Source of the DNA: CAZECR01 sp964510495
GTDB lineage: Bacteria; Patescibacteriota; Patescibacteriia; Magasanikbacterales; GWA2-37-8
Direction: 5' to 3'
DNA length: 30,643 nt
Assembly: GCA_964510495.1 (NCBI GenBank)
Contig: CAZECR010000012.1
Span: forward strand, 1 to 30,643
Made by a program: the position numbers and the translations under genes. Below, piece after piece: positions 1 through 6,631 of the stretch (within the stretch, counting starts at the first letter, position 1; every line of letters begins with the position of its first letter). The notes beneath the pieces were generated by a model. It did not search any database, was not told the origin of the DNA, and saw only the letters and a list, made by a program, of their open reading frames with translations.

Positions 1-801
1 AAAGCTGGCACAAAAATCTGCGAGGGTTGGCTCAGTAGGCTGAGTGCCAAAAATTCCGGCTGGTAAATTCATTCCGAGTGGTTGGACTGCGGCAAGTGAA
101 TGATCACGGAGCCAATAGAGTGCGGCAGTTTTAAGGCCCGAAAAACTAAAATCATAACTTTTGTCATGAATCATCGGGCGAGGGAATTCAATGGCGCGTG
201 AACTTCCATTTACTGCTTCGCGGGAAATGTGCGGGCCGCCCGGGTAGGCAAACCCAAGCAAGCTCGCGACTTTATCAAAACATTCTCCGGCGGCATCGTC
301 TTTGGTGCGACCGAGAATCGTACATTCGGTATGGCTTTGCATCAGAATAAGTTCGGTATGGCCACCACTAACGATTAGCGCAAGGGCAGGAAAATTAATT
401 TCACTTTTCCCTTTTTCCATATTCCTTTCATCCTTCTTTTGAATTTCTACCGAATGCACATGGCCACTAATGTGGTTGGTGGCAATAATCGGAATATTCC
501 AGGCGTACCCCAGCGTGCGTGCAGCTTCGACAGCAACAATAAGCCCGGTAACGAGTCCTGGTCCTGCAGTTACGGCAATTACATCGGGCTTCGGTTGGTC
601 CTTCAAGACCTCTTCAATAATCGGAGCAATTTTTTCAGCGTGCATGCGGCCAGCAATTTCGGGAACAACGCCGCCGTATTTTTGGTGAGTTTCAATTTGA
701 GAAAACGTTTTTTCAGCAATAATAAAATGACCCTGGTCCGATGAGTCGAGCAGGGCAATCGAAGTGTCGTCGCAAGATGATTCAATGCCTAAGATGCGCA
801 T
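1..801 (-). CDS. tsaD: tRNA N6-adenosine threonylcarbamoyltransferase TsaD (3' end cut by window)
   Basis: Catalyses the last step of t6A37 formation in tRNAs that read ANN codons, transferring threonylcarbamoyl from its AMP adduct; a cytoplasmic enzyme working with TsaB/TsaE. The minus-strand frame is open from the ATG at 801 to the window edge, giving 267 residues. It starts MRILGIESSCDDTSIAL, the classic ASKHA opening of the family. The metal-binding HxxxH motif appears in TNHISGHVHS and is followed by VSGGHTE; near the edge is LADFCAS. The family is about 330-350 residues, so roughly 70-80 residues lie outside the window. It begins 10 bases after the tRNA-Met and probably shares its promoter. 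TsaD modifies this kind of tRNA (A37 follows the CAT anticodon), which makes the pairing functionally sensible. Confidence 0.96.
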   Translation of the reverse strand, partial: MRILGIESSCDDTSIALLDSSDQGHFIIAEKTFSQIETHQKYGGVVPEIAGRMHAEKIAPIIEEVLKDQPKPDVIAVTAGPGLVTGLIVAVEAARTLGYAWNIPIIATNHISGHVHSVEIQKKDERNMEKGKSEINFPALALIVSGGHTELILMQSHTECTILGRTKDDAAGECFDKVASLLGFAYPGGPHISREAVNGSSRAIEFPRPMIHDKSYDFSFSGLKTAALYWLRDHSLAAVQPLGMNLPAGIFGTQPTEPTLADFCASF

Positions 802-810
802 ATATGTGTG

Positions 811-884
811 TGTCAGGAGGCGGGATCGAACCGCCGACCTCGGGGTTATGAATCCCGTGCTCTAACCAGCTGAGCTACCCTGAC
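811..884 (-). tRNA. tRNA-Met (CAT anticodon)
   Basis: The minus strand folds as a standard cloverleaf of 74 nt: acceptor GTCAGGG against TCCTGAC (G7-T66 wobble), D stem GCTC/GAGC, T stem GGCGG/CCGCC with loop TTCGATC, and anticodon loop TTCATAA, so the anticodon is CAT. The discriminator base is A and CCA is not encoded (the 3' flank reads CACACA), so it is added after transcription. The last anticodon-stem pair is an A31-C39 mismatch. CAT could mean elongator Met, initiator Met or lysidine-modified Ile. The fully paired acceptor end argues against initiator; Met versus Ile2 cannot be settled here. Confidence 0.93.
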
Positions 885-906
885 AAGGAGGCTTAAAACA
901 AAGCCT

Positions 907-935
907 ATAGTACTTAAAAAAGATTAATTCGTCAA
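907..935 (-). promoter_or_regulatory. Promoter of tRNA-Met and tsaD
   Basis: On the minus strand TTGACG (935-930) is followed after 17 bases by TACTAT (912-907). The initiation site would lie about 15-20 bases before the tRNA. A 6-bp hairpin (AGGCTT/AAGCCT, 889-906) sits between the promoter and the tRNA 5' end. Confidence 0.7.
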
Positions 936-991
936 GATTATGATTGTTGAGTGGTGGAGCTGGTAAAAAAGAGTAAAAGTCCATGAGAGGA

Positions 992-1020
992 TTGACAAAA
1001 AGCGATTAGAGGAGTACGGT
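992..1020 (+). promoter_or_regulatory. Promoter of the Cys-rich lipoprotein gene
   Basis: TTGACA (992-997), 17-base spacer, TACGGT (1015-1020). The -35 is perfect and continues as AAAA like the other GC-rich-gene promoters; the -10 is poor. The leader of about 75 bases carries a small hairpin GTGT/ACAC (1049-1060). Confidence 0.5.
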
Positions 1021-1101
1021 CAAAATCTGTTCTCGAGAAGTGTGCGATGTGTCAAAACACGAGCGTTGCACGTGGCTTGATCTTTGAGAAAGGACGGAAA
1101 C

Positions 1102-1572
1102 ATGAAGCGAATGGAAGGTCTTTGTTTGGCTGGGTTCCTGCTCGGGGGCTGTGCTACCACGCCGACGCGTGGTATTCAGAGCACCGCGCCCATGCTGAGG
1201 ACGGCGCCTGCGCCCGCCACCACGCCCGGGTTGTTGGGCGGCTGCGCCCCGACCTGTACGTCGGGCGAGCAGTGTGCGCTGGCGAGCCGAATGGCCCTCG
1301 CGCATGCCCGAGAGGCGCGGAGTGAGGGCTACTGGGGCGCAAGCGTGCTCGACGCCCGGTGCGCCGAGTCCTACGCCGCACGCGCCCAGGCCCTCGGTCG
1401 CCCCGTCGCGCCGGACAACTGCCGGGAGAAGACGACCTGGCGTGAGGTGCCGGCCAGCCGGTGGAGAGGCACGTGCCAGGACGGTGCGGGCGCCTGGTGG
1501 TGCCGCAACTATCCGGGCAATGGTGCCCCGAGCTATCGGCTCCCCCGCGTCGAAACGATCTGCGGCAAGTAA
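1102..1572 (+). CDS. Cys-containing lipoprotein, unknown function
   Basis: Function not recognised. The start at 1102 is preceded by AAAGGA and gives 156 residues. The N-terminus MKRMEGLCLAGFLLGGC is a type II signal peptide with lipobox LGGC (Cys17), so the mature protein should be lipid-anchored on the outer face of the membrane. The mature part is Pro/Ala/Arg-rich, then has spaced cysteines (GGCAPTCTSGEQC, DARC, DNC, GTC, WWC, TICGK at the end) suggesting a small disulfide-stabilised domain. Codons end mostly in G or C, unlike the neighbouring tsaD and dipZ-like genes. Its style (short, GC-rich, Cys-rich lipoprotein) recalls proteins of GC-rich Proteobacteria or Myxococcota, so transfer is possible. 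It is a single-gene unit with its own promoter and terminators. Confidence 0.75.
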   Translation: MKRMEGLCLAGFLLGGCATTPTRGIQSTAPMLRTAPAPATTPGLLGGCAPTCTSGEQCALASRMALAHAREARSEGYWGASVLDARCAESYAARAQALGRPVAPDNCREKTTWREVPASRWRGTCQDGAGAWWCRNYPGNGAPSYRLPRVETICGK

Positions 1573-1593
1573 GCGCAGTTCTCAACACTTTAC

Positions 1594-1617
1594 CCGAACG
1601 GTCGCTCGACCGTTCGG
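1594..1617. terminator. GC-rich palindrome after the lipoprotein gene
   Basis: CCGAACGGTCG (1594-1604) faces CGACCGTTCGG (1607-1617), a near-perfect palindrome directly after the stop codon. No T tract follows, so it may act as a 3'-end stabiliser rather than a terminator. Confidence 0.55.
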
Positions 1618-1624
1618 CGCATCC

Positions 1625-1660
1625 AAGGTTTACTGTTACCACTCTGTAAGGATAAACCTT
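1625..1660. repeat. Second stem-loop in the 3' region
   Basis: AAGGTTTA (1625-1632) pairs with TAAACCTT (1653-1660) around an inner TTAC/GTAA stem (1636-1639, 1646-1649). It is the middle of three consecutive hairpins between convergent genes. Confidence 0.5.
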
Positions 1661-1700
1661 GAATACAAAAAAATCGCTCGTAAGCGATTTTTTTGTATTC
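1661..1700. terminator. Bidirectional intrinsic terminator between convergent genes
   Basis: A perfect 18-bp stem (1661-1678 with 1683-1700) around the 4-base loop CGTA. The stem contains A7 on the left and T7 on the right, so it can end transcription both from the lipoprotein gene (plus) and from the dipZ-like gene (minus), whose stop is at 1711. Confidence 0.9.
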
Positions 1701-1710
1701 AAGTATATTT

Positions 1711-3456
1711 TTAACCGAAGGTAAATGTGTATGCTTTAAGCCCCCCTCCTTCAATTTTGAGTTCAAGCGTATGTTCTTCTGTTCCAGTATTTTTAACTAA
1801 TTCGTAGAGACGATCTTCCTGAATAGTTACGTAACTTTTCCCGTCAATAAATTCGATGTCTTTGCCGGCAGCATCCTGCGGCAAAGGTTTGCCGTCTTCA
1901 AGTACCTCTACTCGAACAGCTTTGATTGCGCTGCCTACAAAAAAGACGTGCGCTGCGCTGTAGCGGTAGCTAATTGTGCCGCCAGTTACACTTTCGGCGT
2001 ACTCCCGGCTAAAATTCCAGGTACCGAGGAGGTTAAGGTCATTGAGCTTGCCGCTTACATTTGTGGTTAGAGTCTGAGTTCCGAGCTTGCCGGCTTCACC
2101 GTTAGCGAAGTTGCGGTTACGGTCAGCGCCAAAATATGTTTCGGGGCTGGCTACCCGGTTTGGCGTGCTAACAGGGATGTCCACCAAAGAAGTTTCGAGT
2201 GTTGAGGTGGCGTTATCCCGAGCCATTTTTTCTGCAAGCAATTCTTGGATTTTTTGTTCGGTTTCGTCATAAGCGCCTTCGCCGATATGATCGTAGACAA
2301 TGTAGCCGTCAATGTCGACTAAATATTTGCGTGGCCAGTAATTATTGCCATAGGCGTTCCATGTTCCGTAGTCATTGTCGAGGACGACCGGAAATTTAAT
2401 GCCAAATTCATCGAGCGCCTTCTGCACATTTTCTTTTTTATGTTCGAAGGCGAATTCTGGGGTATGGATACCAACGATCTCGAGACCGTCGTCTTTATAT
2501 TTGTCATACCAGGCGTTGAGATAGGGGAACGTGCGGATACAGTTGATGCAGCTATAGGTCATGAAGTCGACCAGAATAACTTTTTTGCCGACCAGGTCGC
2601 CAATTTTTATTGGGCCAGAATTAACATAGCCAGCCGGATCGGTAATTTCGCGAAAGCGTGGAAAATTTTTAGTCATATCTATGGGCATAGTGGCAGACGA
2701 ACCGGTAGTTGATTGTGTTTCGAGCGAGGTGTTGTTGAAACGCTCAATAAGGCCTTGTTCAAGCGACCCACCCGGATAATAATTGTTTTGAACAAGATAT
2801 GTTTGGATTTTTTTATCCGTTCCCGTAAAGATGAGTAAGCCGATAATGATGAAGACAACGCCCAGTCCGCGTTTGAACCAGCCCTTTGGGTTGGTAGCCC
2901 AAGCGGCGCGCGAAGTAAAGCGCCGCCCCAGCATGCTGACCAGAAGCAGAATGAGTCCAAGTCCCAGTGCATAGGCGATAAGGTAGAGTGTTCCGACAGC
3001 CAGACTGCGCGGCAAGACGGTAGCCAGAATCAGAAAGTAGGTTGGCGAACAGCTTGAGAAAACCGGGCCGAGCGAGAGCCCGATAAGCACGTCGCCCCAA
3101 CGGTTTTTGTGGCTGCCTGATTGTGCGAGTAGTTGGTTCGACCGACTCCCGAGCCCCAGGCCCATATTAATTTTTTCCCAGAGGATAGGAAAGACGTTTG
3201 TGATACCAAGAATGATAATTATCGAACCGGAAATGATGCTCCAGACGCTCTGGGGAATGTTGATAAACAGCGTGCTGAATTTAAGGAGGAGGGTAAACAG
3301 TACGATGCCACCGGCGAGTGCAAGAGTAATAATATACGGACTTCGTTTGGAAGAGCCGCCCGCCGACCCGCCGATAATAATCGGCAGGAGCGGCAAGGTG
3401 CAGGGTGCAAGCACTGTCAGGACACCGGCAACGAATGAAAGAAATAAAAGTATCAT
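1711..3456 (-). CDS. CcdA-type transmembrane reductase fused to thioredoxin-like domain (DipZ-like)
   Basis: A thiol-disulfide carrier that passes electrons from cytoplasmic thioredoxin across the membrane to extracytoplasmic partners. The N-terminal part (about residues 1-235) is CcdA-like with six or more membrane helices and the two key cysteine motifs LAPCTLPLLP (Cys19) and FSSCSPTY. A linker leads to a TlpA/thioredoxin domain with YSCINCIRTFP (CxxC) and a later WPRKYLVD cis-Pro region, then a C-terminal beta-rich domain (about residues 440-581) as in mycobacterial DipZ. The start at 3456 is chosen because the upstream thioredoxin gene stops at 3458 (TAG C ATG), indicating translational coupling, and because the reading MILLFLSFVAGVLTV is the expected first helix. 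It probably feeds the Met-rich thioredoxin lipoprotein and MsrB encoded just upstream. Confidence 0.9.
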   Translation of the reverse strand: MILLFLSFVAGVLTVLAPCTLPLLPIIIGGSAGGSSKRSPYIITLALAGGIVLFTLLLKFSTLFINIPQSVWSIISGSIIIILGITNVFPILWEKINMGLGLGSRSNQLLAQSGSHKNRWGDVLIGLSLGPVFSSCSPTYFLILATVLPRSLAVGTLYLIAYALGLGLILLLVSMLGRRFTSRAAWATNPKGWFKRGLGVVFIIIGLLIFTGTDKKIQTYLVQNNYYPGGSLEQGLIERFNNTSLETQSTTGSSATMPIDMTKNFPRFREITDPAGYVNSGPIKIGDLVGKKVILVDFMTYSCINCIRTFPYLNAWYDKYKDDGLEIVGIHTPEFAFEHKKENVQKALDEFGIKFPVVLDNDYGTWNAYGNNYWPRKYLVDIDGYIVYDHIGEGAYDETEQKIQELLAEKMARDNATSTLETSLVDIPVSTPNRVASPETYFGADRNRNFANGEAGKLGTQTLTTNVSGKLNDLNLLGTWNFSREYAESVTGGTISYRYSAAHVFFVGSAIKAVRVEVLEDGKPLPQDAAGKDIEFIDGKSYVTIQEDRLYELVKNTGTEEHTLELKIEGGGLKAYTFTFG

Positions 3457-3457
3457 G

Positions 3458-4084
3458 CTATTTAATTTCAGCAGTAAGAGCTGTAAGTGTTGGACTGCCA
3501 CTCCATTTTTTAATCATGGTTCCATTTGCATCTACTTGAACAAAGGTGTGTTGATAGGTAACACCGTATTTTTTCTTGAGTTCGGCAGAAGTGTCGTAAT
3601 CAACTTTTAAAATATATGTTTTGCTGGGAATGTTTCCAAGATGGGCGAGAATGTCTTTATCAACCGCTTGGCAGGTAGGACACCATGAAGCTTTAAAAAA
3701 GAGAATTACCTTACCGTCTTTAGCCCAGGCGAGTTTGCTGGCGGTGTAGTCTTCGTAGGTGCCGGCACCTTGTTTATCGTCCATCATGGCGCCTTCTTTT
3801 TTATCATCCTTCATCATTGTGTCCCCAGTAGTTTCATTTTTCATCATCACACCATCTTTTTTCATTGCATCGGCACTGGCATCATCTTTCATCATCATTC
3901 CTTTTTCATCTGTCATTGCGTCTTTGTTGCCCATCATAGCACCATCTTCCTTCTGCATTGCTTCGTCATGCATTGCAGCTGAGTCTGCAGCTGTGTTTGA
4001 AGTGACTCCAGCCTTTTCACAGCCAGCCCCGGCCAGCATAAGCCCGGCACCAACTACTACGAGTAGAAAAAATTTGTTCTGCAT
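3458..4084 (-). CDS. Thioredoxin-family lipoprotein with Met-rich linker
   Basis: A 208-residue surface-anchored thiol reductase. MQNKFFLLVVVGAGLMLAGAGC is a lipoprotein signal with lipobox AGAGC (Cys22). Residues 38-101 form a low-complexity linker holding 15 methionines, mostly as MM or MMM separated by Asp/Lys/Glu. The C-terminal thioredoxin domain (about 108-208) has the active site WCPTC (Cys135, Cys138). At the usual cis-proline position the sequence reads YQHTFV, so His replaces Pro. It lies directly upstream of the CcdA-thioredoxin gene and downstream of msrB and an XRE regulator, all in the same direction. Inferred role: relay of reducing power from the CcdA protein to MsrB. The Met-rich linker could be a substrate or sink for oxidants or a soft-metal (Cu) ligand; neither is proven. 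Confidence 0.88.
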   Translation of the reverse strand: MQNKFFLLVVVGAGLMLAGAGCEKAGVTSNTAADSAAMHDEAMQKEDGAMMGNKDAMTDEKGMMMKDDASADAMKKDGVMMKNETTGDTMMKDDKKEGAMMDDKQGAGTYEDYTASKLAWAKDGKVILFFKASWCPTCQAVDKDILAHLGNIPSKTYILKVDYDTSAELKKKYGVTYQHTFVQVDANGTMIKKWSGSPTLTALTAEIK

Positions 4085-4112
4085 AGCGAAAGAATTAATA
4101 AGTAATAGTTAT

Positions 4113-4140
4113 AGTATACAATTAAAAAAAACAATGTAAA
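4113..4140 (-). promoter_or_regulatory. Promoter of the thioredoxin lipoprotein - dipZ-like operon
   Basis: On the minus strand TTTACA (4140-4135), 16-base spacer, TATACT (4118-4113). The -35 lies inside the left half of the 24-bp palindrome at 4132-4155. Confidence 0.7.
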
Positions 4141-4155
4141 GTTAACTTTACATTG
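4132..4155. promoter_or_regulatory. Perfect 24-bp palindromic operator
   Basis: CAATGTAAAG and CTTTACATTG flank a central TTAA, giving a perfect 24-bp inverted repeat with no errors. It covers the -35 of the thioredoxin-lipoprotein promoter, an ideal repressor position. The nearest candidate ligand is the small XRE regulator encoded at 4536-4748. It lacks a loop and T tract, so it is not a terminator. Confidence 0.8.
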
Positions 4156-4174
4156 CTCTGTGGATAAGTTTGGT

Positions 4175-4546
4175 TTAGCCATGGATTCCCATTGAGAGGC
4201 GGGTGAGTAGCTTGGCAAGAACCATTCCCGAAAGTGTGATTACCAGCCAGGTATCAAGTTCGTGGCGCAGTGTTTGAATGATGATACCTGCTACCAAAAG
4301 ACCGGCTCCGGCTAAAAAGCCAATCCGCCCTGTCATAAGGCGCTGCTGTTCCTCGCGTTCGTCGAGCGCACGCTCTTTCCAAACAAAAACAGCAAAAAAA
4401 CAAAAGGCGAGTACAAGTCCGATGAGAAAAAAACTGTGTACCATGCTGGGCATCCAGATGGTTTGGAGCGGTGTAAAAAAGCAGGCGGCCAGCGTAATGA
4501 GCAGTAGTGATAAACCAAGTTCAAGTAAAAGAGAATTATTTTTCAT
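4175..4546 (-). CDS. Small four-helix membrane protein co-encoded with XRE regulator
   Basis: A 123-residue protein. The start at 4546 overlaps the end of the XRE gene by 11 bases (its stop is at 4536), a coupled arrangement; the frame can be read further upstream, but that would overlap the regulator extensively. Four hydrophobic helices are visible: SLLLELGLSLLLITLAACFF, HSFFLIGLVLAFCFFAVFVW, IGFLAGAGLLVAGIIIQTL and WLVITLSGMVLAKLL. A charged cytoplasmic loop KERALDEREEQQRLMTGR lies between helices 2 and 3. Paired 'short XRE regulator plus small membrane protein' genes are common in bacteria (DUF2178/DUF3796-like); I cannot assign the exact family. Function unknown; possibly a membrane sensor or antagonist of the regulator. 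Confidence 0.75.
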   Translation of the reverse strand: MKNNSLLLELGLSLLLITLAACFFTPLQTIWMPSMVHSFFLIGLVLAFCFFAVFVWKERALDEREEQQRLMTGRIGFLAGAGLLVAGIIIQTLRHELDTWLVITLSGMVLAKLLTRLSMGIHG

Positions 4547-4748
4547 ACGTAATACTAAAAATATCTTCAACGCGTTTTTTAAAGAAACGAGCAATTTTTA
4601 AAGCTAATAATACCGAAGGCGTGTAATTTCCCTTTTCGATTGCACTGACGGTCTGACGGGTGACGCCAATTTTTTCAGCAAAATCTTCCTGGGTAATGTC
4701 GGCTTTCAGGCGTAGTTCGTTAACTGAATTTTTAATAGTTTCGATCAT
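4536..4748 (-). CDS. XRE-family helix-turn-helix regulator
   Basis: A 70-residue single-domain DNA-binding protein. ITQEDFAEKIGVTRQTVSAI is a textbook HTH_3 helix-turn-helix, followed by EKGNYTPSVLLALKIARFF as helices 4-5 of the fold. The length matches the short stand-alone XRE regulators encoded beside small membrane proteins. It starts 9 bases after the msrB stop and overlaps the next gene, so msrB, the regulator and the membrane protein look like one transcript. The probable target is the perfect palindrome at 4132-4155 in front of the downstream thioredoxin operon; this is inferred from position and symmetry. Confidence 0.92.
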   Translation of the reverse strand: MIETIKNSVNELRLKADITQEDFAEKIGVTRQTVSAIEKGNYTPSVLLALKIARFFKKRVEDIFSITYEK

Positions 4749-4757
4749 GCTTGCGTA

Positions 4758-5270
4758 TTAAGGCGTGGTGGTTGCGACTTCGTCGGGAATAAATTTGAGT
4801 GCAAGTCCATTCATGCAATATCGTTTGCCTGTTGGCGCAGGACCGTCATCGAATACATGTCCCAGGTGCCCGCCACACTTAGAGAGTACTTCGGTGCGCG
4901 GAAGCAGAAGCATTGTGTCGTCTTCAAGGACGAGCGCGTCGTCATTAATTGGCGCCCAAAAACTTGGCCAGCCAGTTCCCGAATCATATTTTTGTTCAGA
5001 ACGAAAAACCGGTTCACCGCAATCAGCGGTTACATAGGTTCCCGCTCGTTTTTCATGTAAGAGTGGACTGGTGAAAGGTGTTTCAGTGCCTTTATCATGC
5101 AGGACTGCATATTGATCGGCGGTGAGGTTTGGGTCCCAACCCGTTGGTAATGTTGAAGGAGGGAAGACTTCAGGGTTGGACGTTGGAATCATTGTACGAG
5201 ATTTCCAAAAATAAATACCACTGATTCCAGCAAAAATAATGAGAGCAACGAGTGCGATATTTTTATGCAT
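4758..5270 (-). CDS. msrB: Membrane-anchored methionine-R-sulfoxide reductase
   Basis: Reduces protein-bound methionine-R-sulfoxide. Residues 4-22 (NIALVALIIFAGISGIYFW) form an N-terminal membrane anchor or signal, placing the catalytic domain outside the cytoplasm. The MsrB core has SGTGWPSFW (about 97-105), GGHLGHVFDDGP (133-144) and the catalytic RYCMNGLAL (Cys152). Only three cysteines are present: Cys84, Cys132 and Cys152. In zinc-type MsrB the first two belong to CxxC pairs; here the first cysteine of each pair is missing (Thr81 and Leu129), so the zinc site is half lost. Cys84 or Cys132 might act as resolving cysteine. It heads a minus-strand cluster with the CcdA and thioredoxin proteins that could regenerate it. 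Confidence 0.94.
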   Translation of the reverse strand: MHKNIALVALIIFAGISGIYFWKSRTMIPTSNPEVFPPSTLPTGWDPNLTADQYAVLHDKGTETPFTSPLLHEKRAGTYVTADCGEPVFRSEQKYDSGTGWPSFWAPINDDALVLEDDTMLLLPRTEVLSKCGGHLGHVFDDGPAPTGKRYCMNGLALKFIPDEVATTTP

Positions 5271-5290
5271 ATACGTAATTAGATGTCTCC

Positions 5291-5319
5291 AGTGTACCCC
5301 CGCAAGACCTCAGTGACAA
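5291..5319 (-). promoter_or_regulatory. Promoter of msrB
   Basis: On the minus strand TTGTCA (5319-5314), 17-base spacer, TACACT (5296-5291). The leader before the msrB ATG is about 15 bases and has no Shine-Dalgarno sequence. Confidence 0.6.
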
Positions 5320-5409
5320 GAGCGGGTGTGAAACGTGTACTTTGTACCGGCCGCGCTCTCATAAAGTTACGGCGGTGACTGGGGAAAGACGATTATAAAA
5401 ATCAAATGT

Positions 5410-6618
5410 TTAGCTTGGGAGCTGCAAACGACGGGTGCGGCCAAAGCGCCAGTACAGCAAAGCACCAACGACTCCAAGGGTAACAAGAATTTCTCGAAAA
5501 TAAGGAAGGTAGGCTTCAAGAAATTCGCCTAGGCTGATCCACGAAATAGAGATAGAACCTTGAATTGTTTCTACTGAATCAATCAGCTGAGTATTTTGTT
5601 TTTTAAGTGAAGCAAGTTCGCTTTGCAGGTAGGTAATTGTTTCCTCGCTGTCACTCTGCTTAAGCGCAAAGTCATTATTTTCTTTTATAAGTTGCTGGCG
5701 TAAATAAGCGATGCTTTGATTGTGGGCAGTGATGCTGGCTGCAATGCGCGTTGCTTCTTCAGGAGTAGGGGCTGTTGCCCGTGAAAGTACTTGAATACTT
5801 TTTGTGTGCGTATTTATTTGTGCCTGTAGGTTGCCAATTGTTTGAGTATGCGTTTTGATAAGGTCAGCCTCGGCATCTTGTGCGCTCTTCAGTTCTGCTT
5901 CGCTACTCGCCTGCTCGTCGTCAAGATTATTTTTTTGCGGTAAAAGATTTTGGGCTTGAATTGTTTCGTTTAAGAAACGCTCAGGCACAAGGCCGACGAG
6001 TTCTCTGCGGAATGCTTCTAAAGATTGCTTGGGAAGTACAAATGTTATGTCACCGTAGCGATTGTTCGACGAAAAACTGTCGATACGTCCGCCATGTCCA
6101 CGGACAAGTGTTTCTAATTGGAGTGTAAGCCGGGTAACATTTCGCGTCTCTGCGCTTGCTGTGTAGCCGGTTTTCAAGTACTCACGTGCATCGTTAGCCG
6201 GAATTTCATCACTCTTTTCAGTTTCGTAAAAAAGTGGTGCCACCGTTTTTATCCAGCCCGGCGTTGCAGCGGCACTCAGACCAGTAGGCTGGCCATACTG
6301 TATGCCCAACTCTTCCTCGGCTAGACTGGTTGGTTTTTCTGTGGGGAAGCCGGCAGCTATTCGAGATTCCTGATAGATGCTTGCTGTGCTTGTGTCGTAC
6401 CGTGTGTTTGAAGCATGATTGACGAAGATAATGAGTAGGGCGATACCGGCAACAGCAAAGCCGGCTAACCAGCCCCGTTTAAAATAACGAGTTGTTGTTT
6501 GTGTTGGGAGCATCGCGAGAATATTTTTTTTAATTTCGTTACTGCTGGGGGCTGGCGTCTGTTTATTTTTTCCCCAGGAAGCCAAAGTTTTTTGTAATTC
6601 AGAATGAGAAAATTGCAT
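5410..6618 (-). CDS. DUF4349 membrane protein, candidate anti-sigma factor
   Basis: A 402-residue membrane protein lying 13 bases after the ECF sigma gene, where anti-sigma factors are normally encoded. The start at 6618 (MQFSHSELQKTLASWGKNK) is chosen because a longer reading would overlap the whole end of the sigma gene. The N-terminal 50 residues are cytoplasmic; helix 1 is WLAGFAVAGIALLIIFV. The extracytoplasmic part has a DUF4349-like region (TRLTLQLETLVRGHGGRIDS then GDITFVLPKQSLEAF), a long coiled-coil-like stretch rich in Gln, Glu and Lys, and a C-terminal helix (ILVTLGVVGALLYW) followed by basic residues. Anti-sigma activity is inferred from synteny and topology only; no zinc-binding ASD motif is visible. 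Confidence 0.75.
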   Translation of the reverse strand: MQFSHSELQKTLASWGKNKQTPAPSSNEIKKNILAMLPTQTTTRYFKRGWLAGFAVAGIALLIIFVNHASNTRYDTSTASIYQESRIAAGFPTEKPTSLAEEELGIQYGQPTGLSAAATPGWIKTVAPLFYETEKSDEIPANDAREYLKTGYTASAETRNVTRLTLQLETLVRGHGGRIDSFSSNNRYGDITFVLPKQSLEAFRRELVGLVPERFLNETIQAQNLLPQKNNLDDEQASSEAELKSAQDAEADLIKTHTQTIGNLQAQINTHTKSIQVLSRATAPTPEEATRIAASITAHNQSIAYLRQQLIKENNDFALKQSDSEETITYLQSELASLKKQNTQLIDSVETIQGSISISWISLGEFLEAYLPYFREILVTLGVVGALLYWRFGRTRRLQLPS

Positions 6619-6631
6619 AGTAGGTGCTGCT

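Noticed and set aside
4132..4155. Terminator of the XRE/membrane protein genes
   Set aside because: The perfect palindrome has no loop-size spacer and no T run, and it overlaps a promoter; operator is the better reading.
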